A stretch of 64,000 nucleotides of DNA, from positions 1-64,000 of the forward strand of contig JAYQNS010000002.1 of assembly GCA_038144425.1 (NCBI GenBank). The letters are read 5' to 3'. The position numbers and the translations under genes were made by a program. The notes beneath the pieces are model-generated. The model had not been told where the DNA came from and did not search any database. It was given only the letters and a program-made list of their open reading frames with translations. This DNA is from Salivita marina (lineage in GTDB: Bacteria; Pseudomonadota; Gammaproteobacteria; Pseudomonadales; Azotimanducaceae). Shown here piece by piece: positions 45,010-53,319 of this stretch (position 1 is its first letter; every line of letters starts with the position of its first letter).

Positions 45010-45596
45010 CGCCCCCCAAGGGGCGTGCGCCGAGCGTGGCGCTCCCTATTGTCCTGGCGCTTTTCCGCATTTTTTCGAAGCAGCACATAGCAGGCGCCGT
45101 AGCCACCGTGGTGTCGCTGGGCGCTGTGGAAAGCGAGCACGGCGGAGAGGGTGGGCAACCAGTGAGCGACGTAGCTTTTGAGCCGCCCGGGGGTTTCGCT
45201 TCGGTCCCCCCGGCCATGGGTGATGATGACGCTGCGGAGCCCGGCTCGCTGGGCGTCATGCACAAAACGCCACACCGCCTCCCGGGCTTCCCTCACCGTC
45301 ATGCGGTGGAGATCAAGGGTGGCTTCTTGAGGATAGCGGCCCAGGCGGAGTTTTCGGTACACCCCGGTTTGCACCCCGTCTCGCTTGAAGGCGATTTCAT
45401 CGAAGGGGTCGACGGGGGGTACTTCCCCAAGGGTGAGGGTATTGCTGTCCTTCCCTGTATTCGCCGCGGCTTGCCGCCGCGCCAATTGGGCCAGCGAGGG
45501 GGCCTCGGGACTCTCCGCTCGGACCCGCAGGTGGCTCTCCGCCAGGGGCGCTACGCCATCCATCTCGGCGAGGAAGAGGGCGTCATCTGAGGTCAT
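45006..45596 (-). CDS. Smr-domain protein (SmrA-like nuclease)
   Basis: 196 residues from ATG 45596; the frame is open to 45662 without a start signal. An N-terminal disordered part with VDPFDEIAFKRDGVQ leads to a Smr domain: TLDLHRMTVREAREAV, then VIITHGRGDRSETPGRLKSYV and a closing GGYGACYVLLR. The DLH, HG-x-G and GG motifs of Smr nucleases are present. Smr proteins of this layout are DNA/RNA endonucleases; the physiological target is unclear. Confidence 0.88.
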   Translation of the reverse strand: MTSDDALFLAEMDGVAPLAESHLRVRAESPEAPSLAQLARRQAAANTGKDSNTLTLGEVPPVDPFDEIAFKRDGVQTGVYRKLRLGRYPQEATLDLHRMTVREAREAVWRFVHDAQRAGLRSVIITHGRGDRSETPGRLKSYVAHWLPTLSAVLAFHSAQRHHGGYGACYVLLRKNAEKRQDNRERHARRTPLGGR

Positions 45597-45669
45597 GGGT
45601 GTCCTCCAAAGCGGCCCGAGAAGCGGGACGACGCCCGCTACGCAAGGGTCGCCGAGCGGCATCGCTATT

Positions 45670-46281
45670 TCAAGCGTTCCCGGCGCGCTTTTCCCCTTGA
45701 GGGGCTAGAAAGGCGCGCTCCTCCGCCGTCGAGACGCGCCCCAGGGCTGCGTTACGCCAGGGGTCGCGCCCAAAGCGGCGAAGGCGCCGCTCGAGGCTGG
45801 CCGCGCTGCGATCAAAATCAAGGATAAGCGGCGCCTGGGCATGGCCCCCCCAGCGGCGCATCCAGGCGCGGTAGCGCTGGCGTAGCGCACATACCGTGGC
45901 CAGGGCTTCGCTGTGGCGAAAGGGCATGGTTAAAAACAGCTTCTGCGCCGGAGCATGGTGCGCTTCATCACCCCGGGCGAGGGCGGCCTTGGCCTCCGTG
46001 CGGGCAAGGGCATCAAAGGCGAAGGCTCGAGCCGTGCCGCGAAAGCAGTGCCGCGGGAGCTGATCCAACAGAATCACCCGAGCGAGCCGCTCGCGAGCGT
46101 TGCGCCTCGGCCAGCCGCCTCCTGCGCCAGCGGCCTCCAGCGCCGGGAGGAAGGTGCATTGGAGCCGTGCGTCCTCGGCTTCGCTGGCGCGAAACCAGCG
46201 CTCCCGGACCTCGGGCGGTGGTGGGCTTGCGGGTGCTTGCCCAAACCAGAGGGCCAGGAGCGCCTCCGGACCAGCGCTCAC
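45670..46281 (-). CDS. DUF924 family protein
   Basis: 203 residues from a GTG at 46281 placed one base after the stop of the metallo-beta-lactamase gene. EALLALWFG at the N-terminus, RLARVILLDQLPRHCFRGTARAF and KLFLTMPFRHSEAL are the DUF924 signature. The fold is helical and TPR-like; no function is established. It is probably co-transcribed with the upstream exported hydrolase gene. Confidence 0.88.
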   Translation of the reverse strand: MSAGPEALLALWFGQAPASPPPPEVRERWFRASEAEDARLQCTFLPALEAAGAGGGWPRRNARERLARVILLDQLPRHCFRGTARAFAFDALARTEAKAALARGDEAHHAPAQKLFLTMPFRHSEALATVCALRQRYRAWMRRWGGHAQAPLILDFDRSAASLERRLRRFGRDPWRNAALGRVSTAEERAFLAPQGEKRAGNA

Positions 46282-46282
46282 C

Positions 46283-47290
46283 CTAGGGTTCCCAGCATTC
46301 CAGGTCGTTGGCGAAGAGCACCGCACCCTTGAAGAGGGTGCCGATTTCTCGCCGGCTTTGAAGCTCCCGGCCTCGGGTACGGGGGGTGCGATGGGAAAGG
46401 ATCAGCATGGTGGCATCGGCTTCCTCGGCCAGCTTGGCGAGCTGGGAGGGGGGCATGTGCTCGTCCCGCGCGAAGCCCCGGACATTTTCTGGAACGGCGT
46501 GGTGCCCGACAATGATGGTCGAGCCCTCTGCGAGGGTCTTCACCGTTTGGCGCCGGTTTCCCGTATCCCCGGTAAAGGTAATGCCGACCTCGCCCACGTC
46601 CACGCGCCAGGCGAGGCTCGTGCCCTGGCCGTGATCTGTGGCGATGGCAGAAAGGGCAATGCCATCGCGGCGAAAGCCCCGCCAGGGCTTCCGCCCCCTA
46701 CTGTCGACTTCCTCCTGGAGCACCTCGAAGCCGCCTCGGGAGAAGGGTGAGAAGAAATCGGCGAGGTGGGGGTAGGCACCGTTGGGCCCGAGGAGCCGAC
46801 GAGTCCAGGTTTTGAGTCCGAGGGTTTTCTCTCCGTCGCTGGGGCCGAAGATCGGGAGGTCCTCCTTGCGCCGAAGGACTGCAGCGCCATGTAAGAAGGC
46901 TGGTAGATCGGCGCTGTGTCCGACGTGAAGCTGGCTAAAGACCACGGCGATGAGGTCCTTAAAGTCGGCGCCGGACTCTTCGAAGCGGAGCGCCGAGCCA
47001 GGGCCCATGTCGATGAGCACCCGAGCCTTCCCATCGACCCAGACCAGGTAGCCCGAGCCCGCTTGGGCGTCCTCGAGATCGTCAGCGCCAGCGCCCAGCA
47101 CTTGGACATAGACCCCTCGAGTACCGCAGGCGCGGCGATCGATGATCACCTCGAAGGGGCGTTCCGTTACCGTCCTAGCCAGGCGGGGATCGTCAACGTT
47201 CATGCCCCCGCTCTGGGCGCTTGCCAGCGCGCTGCCCATCAGCAGCAGCGCTGCCCCGAGCCCCTTGGGCCTGCAAAGAAAGCTCGCCAT
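46283..47290 (-). CDS. exported metallo-beta-lactamase-fold protein with altered zinc motif
   Basis: 335 residues from ATG 47290 (AAAGGGTGAG upstream; frame open to 47335). Signal peptide ends near ALASAQSG. The fold is clear from GSGYLVWVDGKARVLIDMG, ITFTGDTG, IIVGHHAVP and LILSHRTP. However, the usual HxHxDH is QLHVGH: the first His is Gln and the Asp is Gly, so at least one zinc site should be weakened. Closest in layout to arylsulfatase/RNase Z-like members. Substrate unknown. Confidence 0.85.
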   Translation of the reverse strand: MASFLCRPKGLGAALLLMGSALASAQSGGMNVDDPRLARTVTERPFEVIIDRRACGTRGVYVQVLGAGADDLEDAQAGSGYLVWVDGKARVLIDMGPGSALRFEESGADFKDLIAVVFSQLHVGHSADLPAFLHGAAVLRRKEDLPIFGPSDGEKTLGLKTWTRRLLGPNGAYPHLADFFSPFSRGGFEVLQEEVDSRGRKPWRGFRRDGIALSAIATDHGQGTSLAWRVDVGEVGITFTGDTGNRRQTVKTLAEGSTIIVGHHAVPENVRGFARDEHMPPSQLAKLAEEADATMLILSHRTPRTRGRELQSRREIGTLFKGAVLFANDLECWEP

Positions 47291-47402
47291 CTCACCCTTT
47301 TCCTGTGCATCGTTAAACGGCGTCGAGCTTACCATTTAGGGGTTAAGGAAAGGGTCATCTCGGCGGCGTATACTGAGGGTACGTTTGCCATTGAGCGTCT
47401 CT

Positions 47403-47843
47403 GTGAGTCGACTTTTTTTCCGCCGATCCGCGCCCCGCTTGCGCACCGCCCGCTGCATCCTTCGTTCCGGGGATGACTTCCTCATGGTGGTCCACTCCGG
47501 AGTGCGCAACTTTAAGCGTACCCACTGGGGGCTGCCCGGGGGGCACATCGAATATGGCGAAGACCCCGAGGATGCCGTGCGTCGGGAGCTCCAGGAAGAG
47601 CTGCGCATTGCCGTGCCTTCCTTCGGCGAGGTTGGCGATTACCGCTACAAGGGCGCCTTTCATCGGGTCTTCACGGCGGTGGTGGACCGCACCATTGAAT
47701 GGTTCGACCGGGGCGAGCTTCTTGAGGTGGCTTGGCATCCCCTGGAAGCCATCGAAGGCTTTGCCCGGGAGCAGCGGCTCCATGCTGGCTATGAACTCGA
47801 CGCCATTCGTCTCCTTGCCCTTGACTCGCGGCTGCGTTTCTAG
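47403..47843 (+). CDS. Nudix hydrolase
   Basis: 146 residues from a GTG at 47403; a TTG at 47385 would add six residues, and neither has a clear ribosome-binding site. The Nudix box is GGHIEYGE to RRELQEELRI, with Arg in place of the final consensus Gly. The preceding HWGLPGG is typical of the family. A TATACT hexamer at 47369-47374 could be a -10 element, implying a very short leader. Substrate unknown. Confidence 0.82.
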   Translation: MSRLFFRRSAPRLRTARCILRSGDDFLMVVHSGVRNFKRTHWGLPGGHIEYGEDPEDAVRRELQEELRIAVPSFGEVGDYRYKGAFHRVFTAVVDRTIEWFDRGELLEVAWHPLEAIEGFAREQRLHAGYELDAIRLLALDSRLRF

Positions 47844-47912
47844 CGCTCAGGGCCCTTTCCCCCTCTGGCGATTTCCCCCACCATCACCCCTCCCGTCTTT
47901 GGAGGACTGTCC

Positions 47913-49292
47913 ATGCGTTTGAGGTTTTCTGGGGCTTTGGGGTCCTTGGCCCTGTCTGGAGTGGCGTTTTCAGCCCCGGCCTATGAGCCGGCCCCCCCGG
48001 CGCTCGACGCCCGCCTTTACGCCCTCGCGGAGGCTCCGTCGCCTGCGCGCATTGAGGTGGATATCCAGCGGCTCGTGGCTTTTGGTACGCGTAACACTCT
48101 CTCCGATACGGCCTCCGAAACGCGGGGCATCGGCGCCGCCCGCCGCTTCGTGCGCGATGAATTTGAGCGTATTAGTGCGGCCTGCGGAGGCTGCCTCGAG
48201 GTGCGCATGCAGCGCACCCTCGTCCCCGGGGATCGGGCCACGCGCATTCCCGTGGATACGGAGGTGGTAAACGTCTTCGCCATTCTTCGCGGTCGCGATC
48301 CGTCGCGCTATGTGCTGATGGCCGGGGATATTGATTCCCGGGCGTCGAACCCCAGCGACGGAGAAACGGATGCCCCGGGCGCTAATGACAACGCCTCGGG
48401 CCTCGCTGGCGTGCTAGAAGCGGCCCGGGTGCTGTCCCAGGCCGGGCCTCGCTCGGCATCCATCGTTTTCGCCGCGCTGTCCGGGGAGGAGCAAGGGCTC
48501 TATGGCGGCGCCCATTTGGCCGCGTTGGCTCGGGAGGAAGGCTGGGGCCTTGAGGCGGTTTTGAACAACGACATGATCGGCAATATCGCGGGCATTGACG
48601 GAATCATCAGCAACGCGGAATTCCGCGTGTTCTCCGAAGCGATTCCCGTACCTGAGTATCGCCCGGAAGGGTGGAACTATCGGCGCTACGGAGGGGAAGT
48701 GGATGGCCCCTCCCGGCAGCTGGCCCGGCGCGTCGCGGCGCTCACGGCGCAGTTTTTCCCGAGGCTGAAGGCGCGCATGGTCTATCGCCTTGATCGCTTC
48801 GGCCGGGGTGGCCATCACACGCCTTTTAACAATGCGGGCTTTCCAGGGGTGCGGATCATGGAAAGCCATGAGCACTACGATCGTCAGCACCAGGATTTGC
48901 GCACGGAGAACGGGGTGTTCTACGGCGATACCATCGACTTCGTGGATTTTAAGCATGTCGCTGCGCTCACCGCGGTAAACGTCGTGACCCTGGCCAGCCT
49001 GGCCTCGGCGCCGCCGGCCCCGACGGACGTAAAGATTGGCGGCGTCGTGGCGCCCGATACCTGGCTCAGCTGGACGGCCGTGCAGGACCCCGAGCTCGCG
49101 GGCTATAAGCTGCTGTGGAGGGAGACGGACGCGCCGCAATGGACCCACGCGCGTTGGCTCGGCAAGGTGGATCACGTCACCCTGGAAGGCATGGTGATCG
49201 ATAACTATCTCTTCGCCGTGGCCGCCGTGGCAAAGGATGGCAACGAAAGCGTGGCCGCCTTCCCCACCGCCGTGCTCCGTACCCGGCCATGA
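47913..49292 (+). CDS. exported M28-family metallopeptidase with C-terminal fibronectin-like domain
   Basis: 459 residues, GGAGG upstream of the ATG, signal peptide ending near AFSAPA. The M28 core has APGANDNASGLAGVLEAAR, AALSGEEQGLYGG, NNDMIGN and a late GGHHTPFNNAGFPG. The first zinc-ligand position reads AGDIDSR, with Asp where most M28 enzymes have His. The last ~90 residues form a Fn3-like domain (LSWTAVQDPELAGYKLLWRE). Likely a periplasmic or secreted aminopeptidase. The stop overlaps the racemase start. Confidence 0.88.
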   Translation: MRLRFSGALGSLALSGVAFSAPAYEPAPPALDARLYALAEAPSPARIEVDIQRLVAFGTRNTLSDTASETRGIGAARRFVRDEFERISAACGGCLEVRMQRTLVPGDRATRIPVDTEVVNVFAILRGRDPSRYVLMAGDIDSRASNPSDGETDAPGANDNASGLAGVLEAARVLSQAGPRSASIVFAALSGEEQGLYGGAHLAALAREEGWGLEAVLNNDMIGNIAGIDGIISNAEFRVFSEAIPVPEYRPEGWNYRRYGGEVDGPSRQLARRVAALTAQFFPRLKARMVYRLDRFGRGGHHTPFNNAGFPGVRIMESHEHYDRQHQDLRTENGVFYGDTIDFVDFKHVAALTAVNVVTLASLASAPPAPTDVKIGGVVAPDTWLSWTAVQDPELAGYKLLWRETDAPQWTHARWLGKVDHVTLEGMVIDNYLFAVAAVAKDGNESVAAFPTAVLRTRP

Positions 49293-50002
49293 AAATTCTT
49301 GGGCTCCTGGGGGGCATGAGCTGGGAATCCACCCAGCCCTACTACGCCCGCATCAACCAGCACGTGCAGGCGCGCCTCGGGGGCGGTGCCTCTGCCGAAC
49401 TGCTGCTCTGGAGCGCGAACTTCGCTGAAATCGAGGCGCTGCAGCACGCCGACGCCTGGGAAGCATTAGGAGAGAAGCTGGGCACTGCGGCCCAGGGCCT
49501 CGCCGCCGCCGGGGCGGAGCACCTCGTGCTCTGTACGAACACCATGCACTGCCTAGCCGACGCCATCACGGAGGCCAGCGGCCTGCCCCTGTTGCACATC
49601 GCCGAACCCACGGGGCAGGCGCTTCGGGCGCAAGGCGTGGGTCGCGTGGGCCTTTTGGGGACTCGCTTCACCATGGAGCAGCCCTTTTATCGGGCTTACC
49701 TCGAGGACCATTTTGGGCTAGCGGTCCTAACCCCTGATTCCGGGGCGCGCAGTGCGGTGCATGCGGTGATCTACCAGGAGCTGGTGCGCGGCGTGCTGCG
49801 GGAGGAAAGCCGGTTGGTGCTGGCCGACGCGGTGGCTGCCTTGGCGGCAGAGGGTGCGGAGGCGGTGATCTTGGGCTGCACGGAGCTGGGCCTGCTGTTG
49901 AAGGATGGCGACGGGGCCGTGCCGCTCGTAGATACGACCCAGCTCCACGCCGATGCGGCGGCGGCGTTGGCTTTGGATGACAATCAGGACGCGGGGGAGT
50001 AG
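49289..50002 (+). CDS. aspartate/glutamate racemase family protein
   Basis: 237 residues, ATGA overlap with the peptidase gene. GLLGGMSWESTQPYYARIN at the start, the first catalytic Cys in LVLCTNTMHCLAD and the second in AVILGCTELGLLL identify a PLP-independent amino-acid racemase (YgeA/RacX group). It probably interconverts L- and D-amino acids, which would fit use of peptide products released by the coupled M28 peptidase. Confidence 0.88.
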   Translation: MKILGLLGGMSWESTQPYYARINQHVQARLGGGASAELLLWSANFAEIEALQHADAWEALGEKLGTAAQGLAAAGAEHLVLCTNTMHCLADAITEASGLPLLHIAEPTGQALRAQGVGRVGLLGTRFTMEQPFYRAYLEDHFGLAVLTPDSGARSAVHAVIYQELVRGVLREESRLVLADAVAALAAEGAEAVILGCTELGLLLKDGDGAVPLVDTTQLHADAAAALALDDNQDAGE

Positions 50003-50007
50003 GAACG

Positions 50008-51093
50008 ATGGAACAGGGACCGCTAAAACCCGAGCTGGGCTACTACACGCTGGCGGGACATACCAATAATCCTCGGGATTTGGTGCAGGAAGCGCTTGAT
50101 GCGGAGCGCCTGGGGCTCGGCTCGGCCTTTATCTCCGAGCGCTTCAATCTGAAGGACGCCTCGACCCTGTCCGGAGCCGTGGGAGCGGTTTCCCAGCGCC
50201 TTGGCATTGCCACCGGCGCGACCAATCACAACACACGCCACCCGCTGGTCACGGCGACCTACGCCACTACCATGCATCGCCTCACCGGCGGTCGCTTTGC
50301 TCTGGGCCTTGGCCGGGGCTTCGATGGGCTCTTTGATGCTATGGGCCTCCCGCGCATCACCATGAAAGGTATGGAAGACTTCTGCGGCATCATGCGCCGC
50401 CTTTGGCAGGGGGAAACGGTGCTGGGGCACGACGGCCCCGCGGGCAAGTATCCCTGGCTGGCCCAAGATCCAGCGTTCAAGGAAGACGTTCCCCTCATGC
50501 TCTGCGCCTTGGGGCCTAAGACCCTAGAGTTTGCCGGGCGGGTCTTCGATGGGGTCATCCTCCACACCTTTTTTACCGATGAAACTTTGGCGGAATGCGT
50601 GCGTCTCGTACGCAAGGGGGCGGCGGACGCGGGTAAGGATCCTGCCTCTGTGCGCGTGTGGTCCGTGCTTGCCACCATTGGGGATCATCTGAGCTACGAC
50701 CTCACCATGAAGAAAACCGTAGGGCGCATGGCCACCTACCTTCAGGCCTACGGGGACATCCTCGTTTCCGTAAACGGCTGGGATAAGGCGGTTCTCGAGC
50801 GTTTTCGCGCCGATCCTTTCGTGGCCAATTTCAAGGGCGCGCTAGATGCGAAGGCGTCCACGGAAGAGCTTGAGCGCGTCGCGCCCCTCATCCCGGAAGC
50901 CTGGTTGGCCGCAAGTGCCATGGGGTCGCCGGAACAGTGCGCTAAACGCGTAGTCGATCAATTCGACTGCGGCGCCGATGGCGTCATCCTCCACGGCGCG
51001 TCCCCCGCGGAGCTCGAACCCATCGTCAAGGCCTACGAAGCGATTCGTCCCGCGGCGCGCTTTGAAGGCCGTGTTGCGAATCCAGGGCGCTAG
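50008..51093 (+). CDS. LLM-class (luciferase-like) F420-type oxidoreductase
   Basis: 361 residues with a TIM-barrel luciferase-like pattern: LGYYTLAGHTNNPRDLVQEAL, AERLGLGSAFISERF, RFALGLGRGFDGLFDA and a closing MGSPEQCAKRVVDQF. This subgroup is annotated as F420-dependent oxidoreductase mainly by resemblance to actinobacterial proteins. Whether the host makes F420 cannot be judged from this window, and FMN use is possible. It starts five bases after the racemase stop. Confidence 0.82.
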   Translation: MEQGPLKPELGYYTLAGHTNNPRDLVQEALDAERLGLGSAFISERFNLKDASTLSGAVGAVSQRLGIATGATNHNTRHPLVTATYATTMHRLTGGRFALGLGRGFDGLFDAMGLPRITMKGMEDFCGIMRRLWQGETVLGHDGPAGKYPWLAQDPAFKEDVPLMLCALGPKTLEFAGRVFDGVILHTFFTDETLAECVRLVRKGAADAGKDPASVRVWSVLATIGDHLSYDLTMKKTVGRMATYLQAYGDILVSVNGWDKAVLERFRADPFVANFKGALDAKASTEELERVAPLIPEAWLAASAMGSPEQCAKRVVDQFDCGADGVILHGASPAELEPIVKAYEAIRPAARFEGRVANPGR

Positions 51094-51676
51094 CTCTTTG
51101 AAGCGGCCGGCGGCGGGGCTGGCGCCATGTCTGCCCGCGGCGCTAACTGACGCCCAAGCCGATCGGCTCCAGCGTGCGGCTCGGGCCGGGGACGCCTTGG
51201 CGGCGCTGATTTTGGGGGAGCGCTTCCTGAGCGTGCCCCATTACGCTCCGGCAAAGGCCTTTGCCTTTTTTCAATTAGGAAGCGCTTACCCTCTCGCGCT
51301 CTCCCGGCTCGGTGACTTCTGGCTTCACAGCGAACCTGAGCACGGGGTCTGCGCGCGGGATCCCGCGCGCGCGCGCTGGGCCCACGAGCGGGCCGGGGAG
51401 GCTGGTCATGGGCCCTCGGCCTTGGCGGCCAGTGACGCCTGGCGCATGGGAAGGGGCGGGGATCGGGACTATGAGACCGCTTACTACTACCTTGGCCTTG
51501 CCTGGCATTTCGGCCCCGGGGTACCCCAGCTGACCCAGCTTGAAGGGTCCCTTCGGATAGATCTCACCCCCGAGGCCATGGCCCGGGTGCAGCAGCGCCT
51601 GCGGCGGGAAAGGGGGCGGCCCCGTTGCTCTGGGGTCGCCCTCATGCCGCTCTGGTGGGCGGCCTACCGCGGCTAG
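51071..51676 (+). CDS. Sel1-like repeat protein of unknown function
   Basis: 201 residues from a GTG at 51071 that overlaps the oxidoreductase gene by 23 bases; a TTG at 51098 is an alternative. Helical pairs with ADRLQRAARAGDALAALILG, ARWAHERAGEAGHGPSALAA and DYETAYYYLGLAWHFG resemble Sel1/TPR-like repeats. No signal peptide is certain. Its stop and that of the convergent amidase share the bases CTAG (51673-51676). Confidence 0.65.
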   Translation: MLRIQGASSLKRPAAGLAPCLPAALTDAQADRLQRAARAGDALAALILGERFLSVPHYAPAKAFAFFQLGSAYPLALSRLGDFWLHSEPEHGVCARDPARARWAHERAGEAGHGPSALAASDAWRMGRGGDRDYETAYYYLGLAWHFGPGVPQLTQLEGSLRIDLTPEAMARVQQRLRRERGRPRCSGVALMPLWWAAYRG

Positions 51677-53127
51677 TCGTCGTAGCCCGGCGGCGCCACG
51701 AAGGTGAAGCCCTCCGCTTCGAGCATTTTCGCCACGCCGACGAGTTTCAGATCGCCGAATTCCGGACCGATGATCTGGACCCCGATGGGCAGCCCTTCCC
51801 CGACCGCCCCCGTGGGAATGACCGTGGCCGGCAGGTAGCTGTTCACCGCCATGCCCGCCCAAAAGAGCTGCTCGAAGTAGGGCCGGGGCGTATTGTCCAC
51901 CATGAGAACGCGCTGACCCATGGGGCTGTGGTCGTGGGGGAATGCCGGGGTCGCCATCATGGGGGTGATGAAGGCGTCGTAGGTTTTGAAAAACTCGTGC
52001 CACGCCCAGCGCATGTGCGTCCGCGCTTCGTTGGCCGCGCCGTAATCCCGGTAGCTGGCCACCTGAGCCCGAAGGGTTCTGGCCCGTTCGCTTTGATCCG
52101 AGGGGTCCAGGGCCTCTGCCTGGGCGCGAAGACCCTGGTAGGCCTCGTCAGGATTTCTGGAGGCCATCACGGACCACAGCAGGGTCTGATAGACCTCATG
52201 GCCGTCTTTCAAATTGAAATTGGGGCGCGCATCGTAGTCCACCTGGCCCCCCGCGGCTTTGATCGCGTCCAGGACCGCTTCCACCCGGCGCTGCGTTTCC
52301 TGGGAAACGGGCGAGGCGTCGTTATTGACCATGGCCGCCACGCGAAGATCGCCGAGGCTTCGGAAGGCCGGGGGCTGGAGGGCAAGTTGGTACCCTGGCG
52401 CGTGGATCTCGTCTGGGCCGGCCTGGGCCAACAGCAACGCTTCCAGATCGCCGGCGCTTCGGGCAATGGGCCCAATGACCGTGAGGTCGGACTGAGCCAC
52501 GATCCCCGGCGCCGCATGGCCCCGGGGCGGCAGCAGACCCCAGGTGGGTTTATGACCGAATACGCCGCAGTAGTGGGCTGGGTTACGGATGGAGCCGCCG
52601 ATATCGGAGCCGTTTTCTACCCCCGCTAGGCCCGCGGCCATGGAGGCGGCGGAGCCCCCGGAGGAGCCCCCGGCGTTGCGACTCAGATCCCAAGGATTAT
52701 TCGTGGTGCCGTAGATGTCGTTGTAGGACTGGAAGTCGGCAAGGTTCAGCGGCACGTTGGTTTTCCCAAAGAGCGTGACCCCCGCAGCCTTTAAACGCGT
52801 AACGGCCAGCGCATCGGTGTTGGCCACGTTATCCTTGAGCGCCACGTTGCCCCGGGTGGTGTGCATGCCGGCGACGTCGAAGCTTTCCTTGATGGTCATG
52901 GGGACGCCATGGAAGGGGCCCCAGAGGGTGCCTCGCACCCGAGCCCGGTCCGCCTCCCGCGCCCGCTCCCGGGCCGACTCTTCGATCGTCTGGATTACCG
53001 CGTTCAGGTCCGGGTTGAACCGGCTGACCCGACCGAGGTAGTACTCCAGCAGCTCTTCCGCCCCGATGTCCCCCTGGCGGACCATCTCCCCCAGGGCAAG
53101 GCCGCTCTTAAAGGCTAGCGTTCCCAT
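51673..53127 (-). CDS. amidase signature family enzyme
   Basis: 484 residues. The Ser-cis-Ser-Lys triad is present: Lys80 in GVPMTIKES, the cis-Ser and flexible Gly/Ser loop in NAGGSSGGSAASMA, and the nucleophile Ser in GSDIGGSIRNPA. Such enzymes hydrolyse amide bonds of small molecules; the substrate is not predictable. No signal peptide. Divergent from the pepO-like gene across a 192-base gap in which TTGACA (53241-53246) occurs, but without a convincing -10. Confidence 0.92.
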   Translation of the reverse strand: MGTLAFKSGLALGEMVRQGDIGAEELLEYYLGRVSRFNPDLNAVIQTIEESARERAREADRARVRGTLWGPFHGVPMTIKESFDVAGMHTTRGNVALKDNVANTDALAVTRLKAAGVTLFGKTNVPLNLADFQSYNDIYGTTNNPWDLSRNAGGSSGGSAASMAAGLAGVENGSDIGGSIRNPAHYCGVFGHKPTWGLLPPRGHAAPGIVAQSDLTVIGPIARSAGDLEALLLAQAGPDEIHAPGYQLALQPPAFRSLGDLRVAAMVNNDASPVSQETQRRVEAVLDAIKAAGGQVDYDARPNFNLKDGHEVYQTLLWSVMASRNPDEAYQGLRAQAEALDPSDQSERARTLRAQVASYRDYGAANEARTHMRWAWHEFFKTYDAFITPMMATPAFPHDHSPMGQRVLMVDNTPRPYFEQLFWAGMAVNSYLPATVIPTGAVGEGLPIGVQIIGPEFGDLKLVGVAKMLEAEGFTFVAPPGYDD

Positions 53128-53319
53128 TGCTGTGCTCCCTCTCTCCCGAAAGCCTTGAAGCTAGCCTGCGCGCTCCGCGGTGACAACCGCTGACCTTCAG
53201 CCGTTGCCCCCAAAAGGGTGTCCGTAAGGGGCTTTGGTCGTTGACAGGGGAAGAGGGTTTCGGTCCCATGCACCTCACGTCGCCGGGGCGTCCGCCGGCG
53301 CCCAGCTTGAGAGAATCCC

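Noticed and set aside
51625..52629. 334-residue plus-strand open frame inside the amidase gene
   Set aside because: Antisense shadow of a well-supported amidase; the protein shows no recognisable motifs and no ribosome-binding site.
53241..53269. Promoter for the M13 peptidase gene built on TTGACA at 53241
   Set aside because: The -35 is perfect, but the sequence 16-18 bases downstream (tcccat) is a poor -10, so it was not listed as a promoter.
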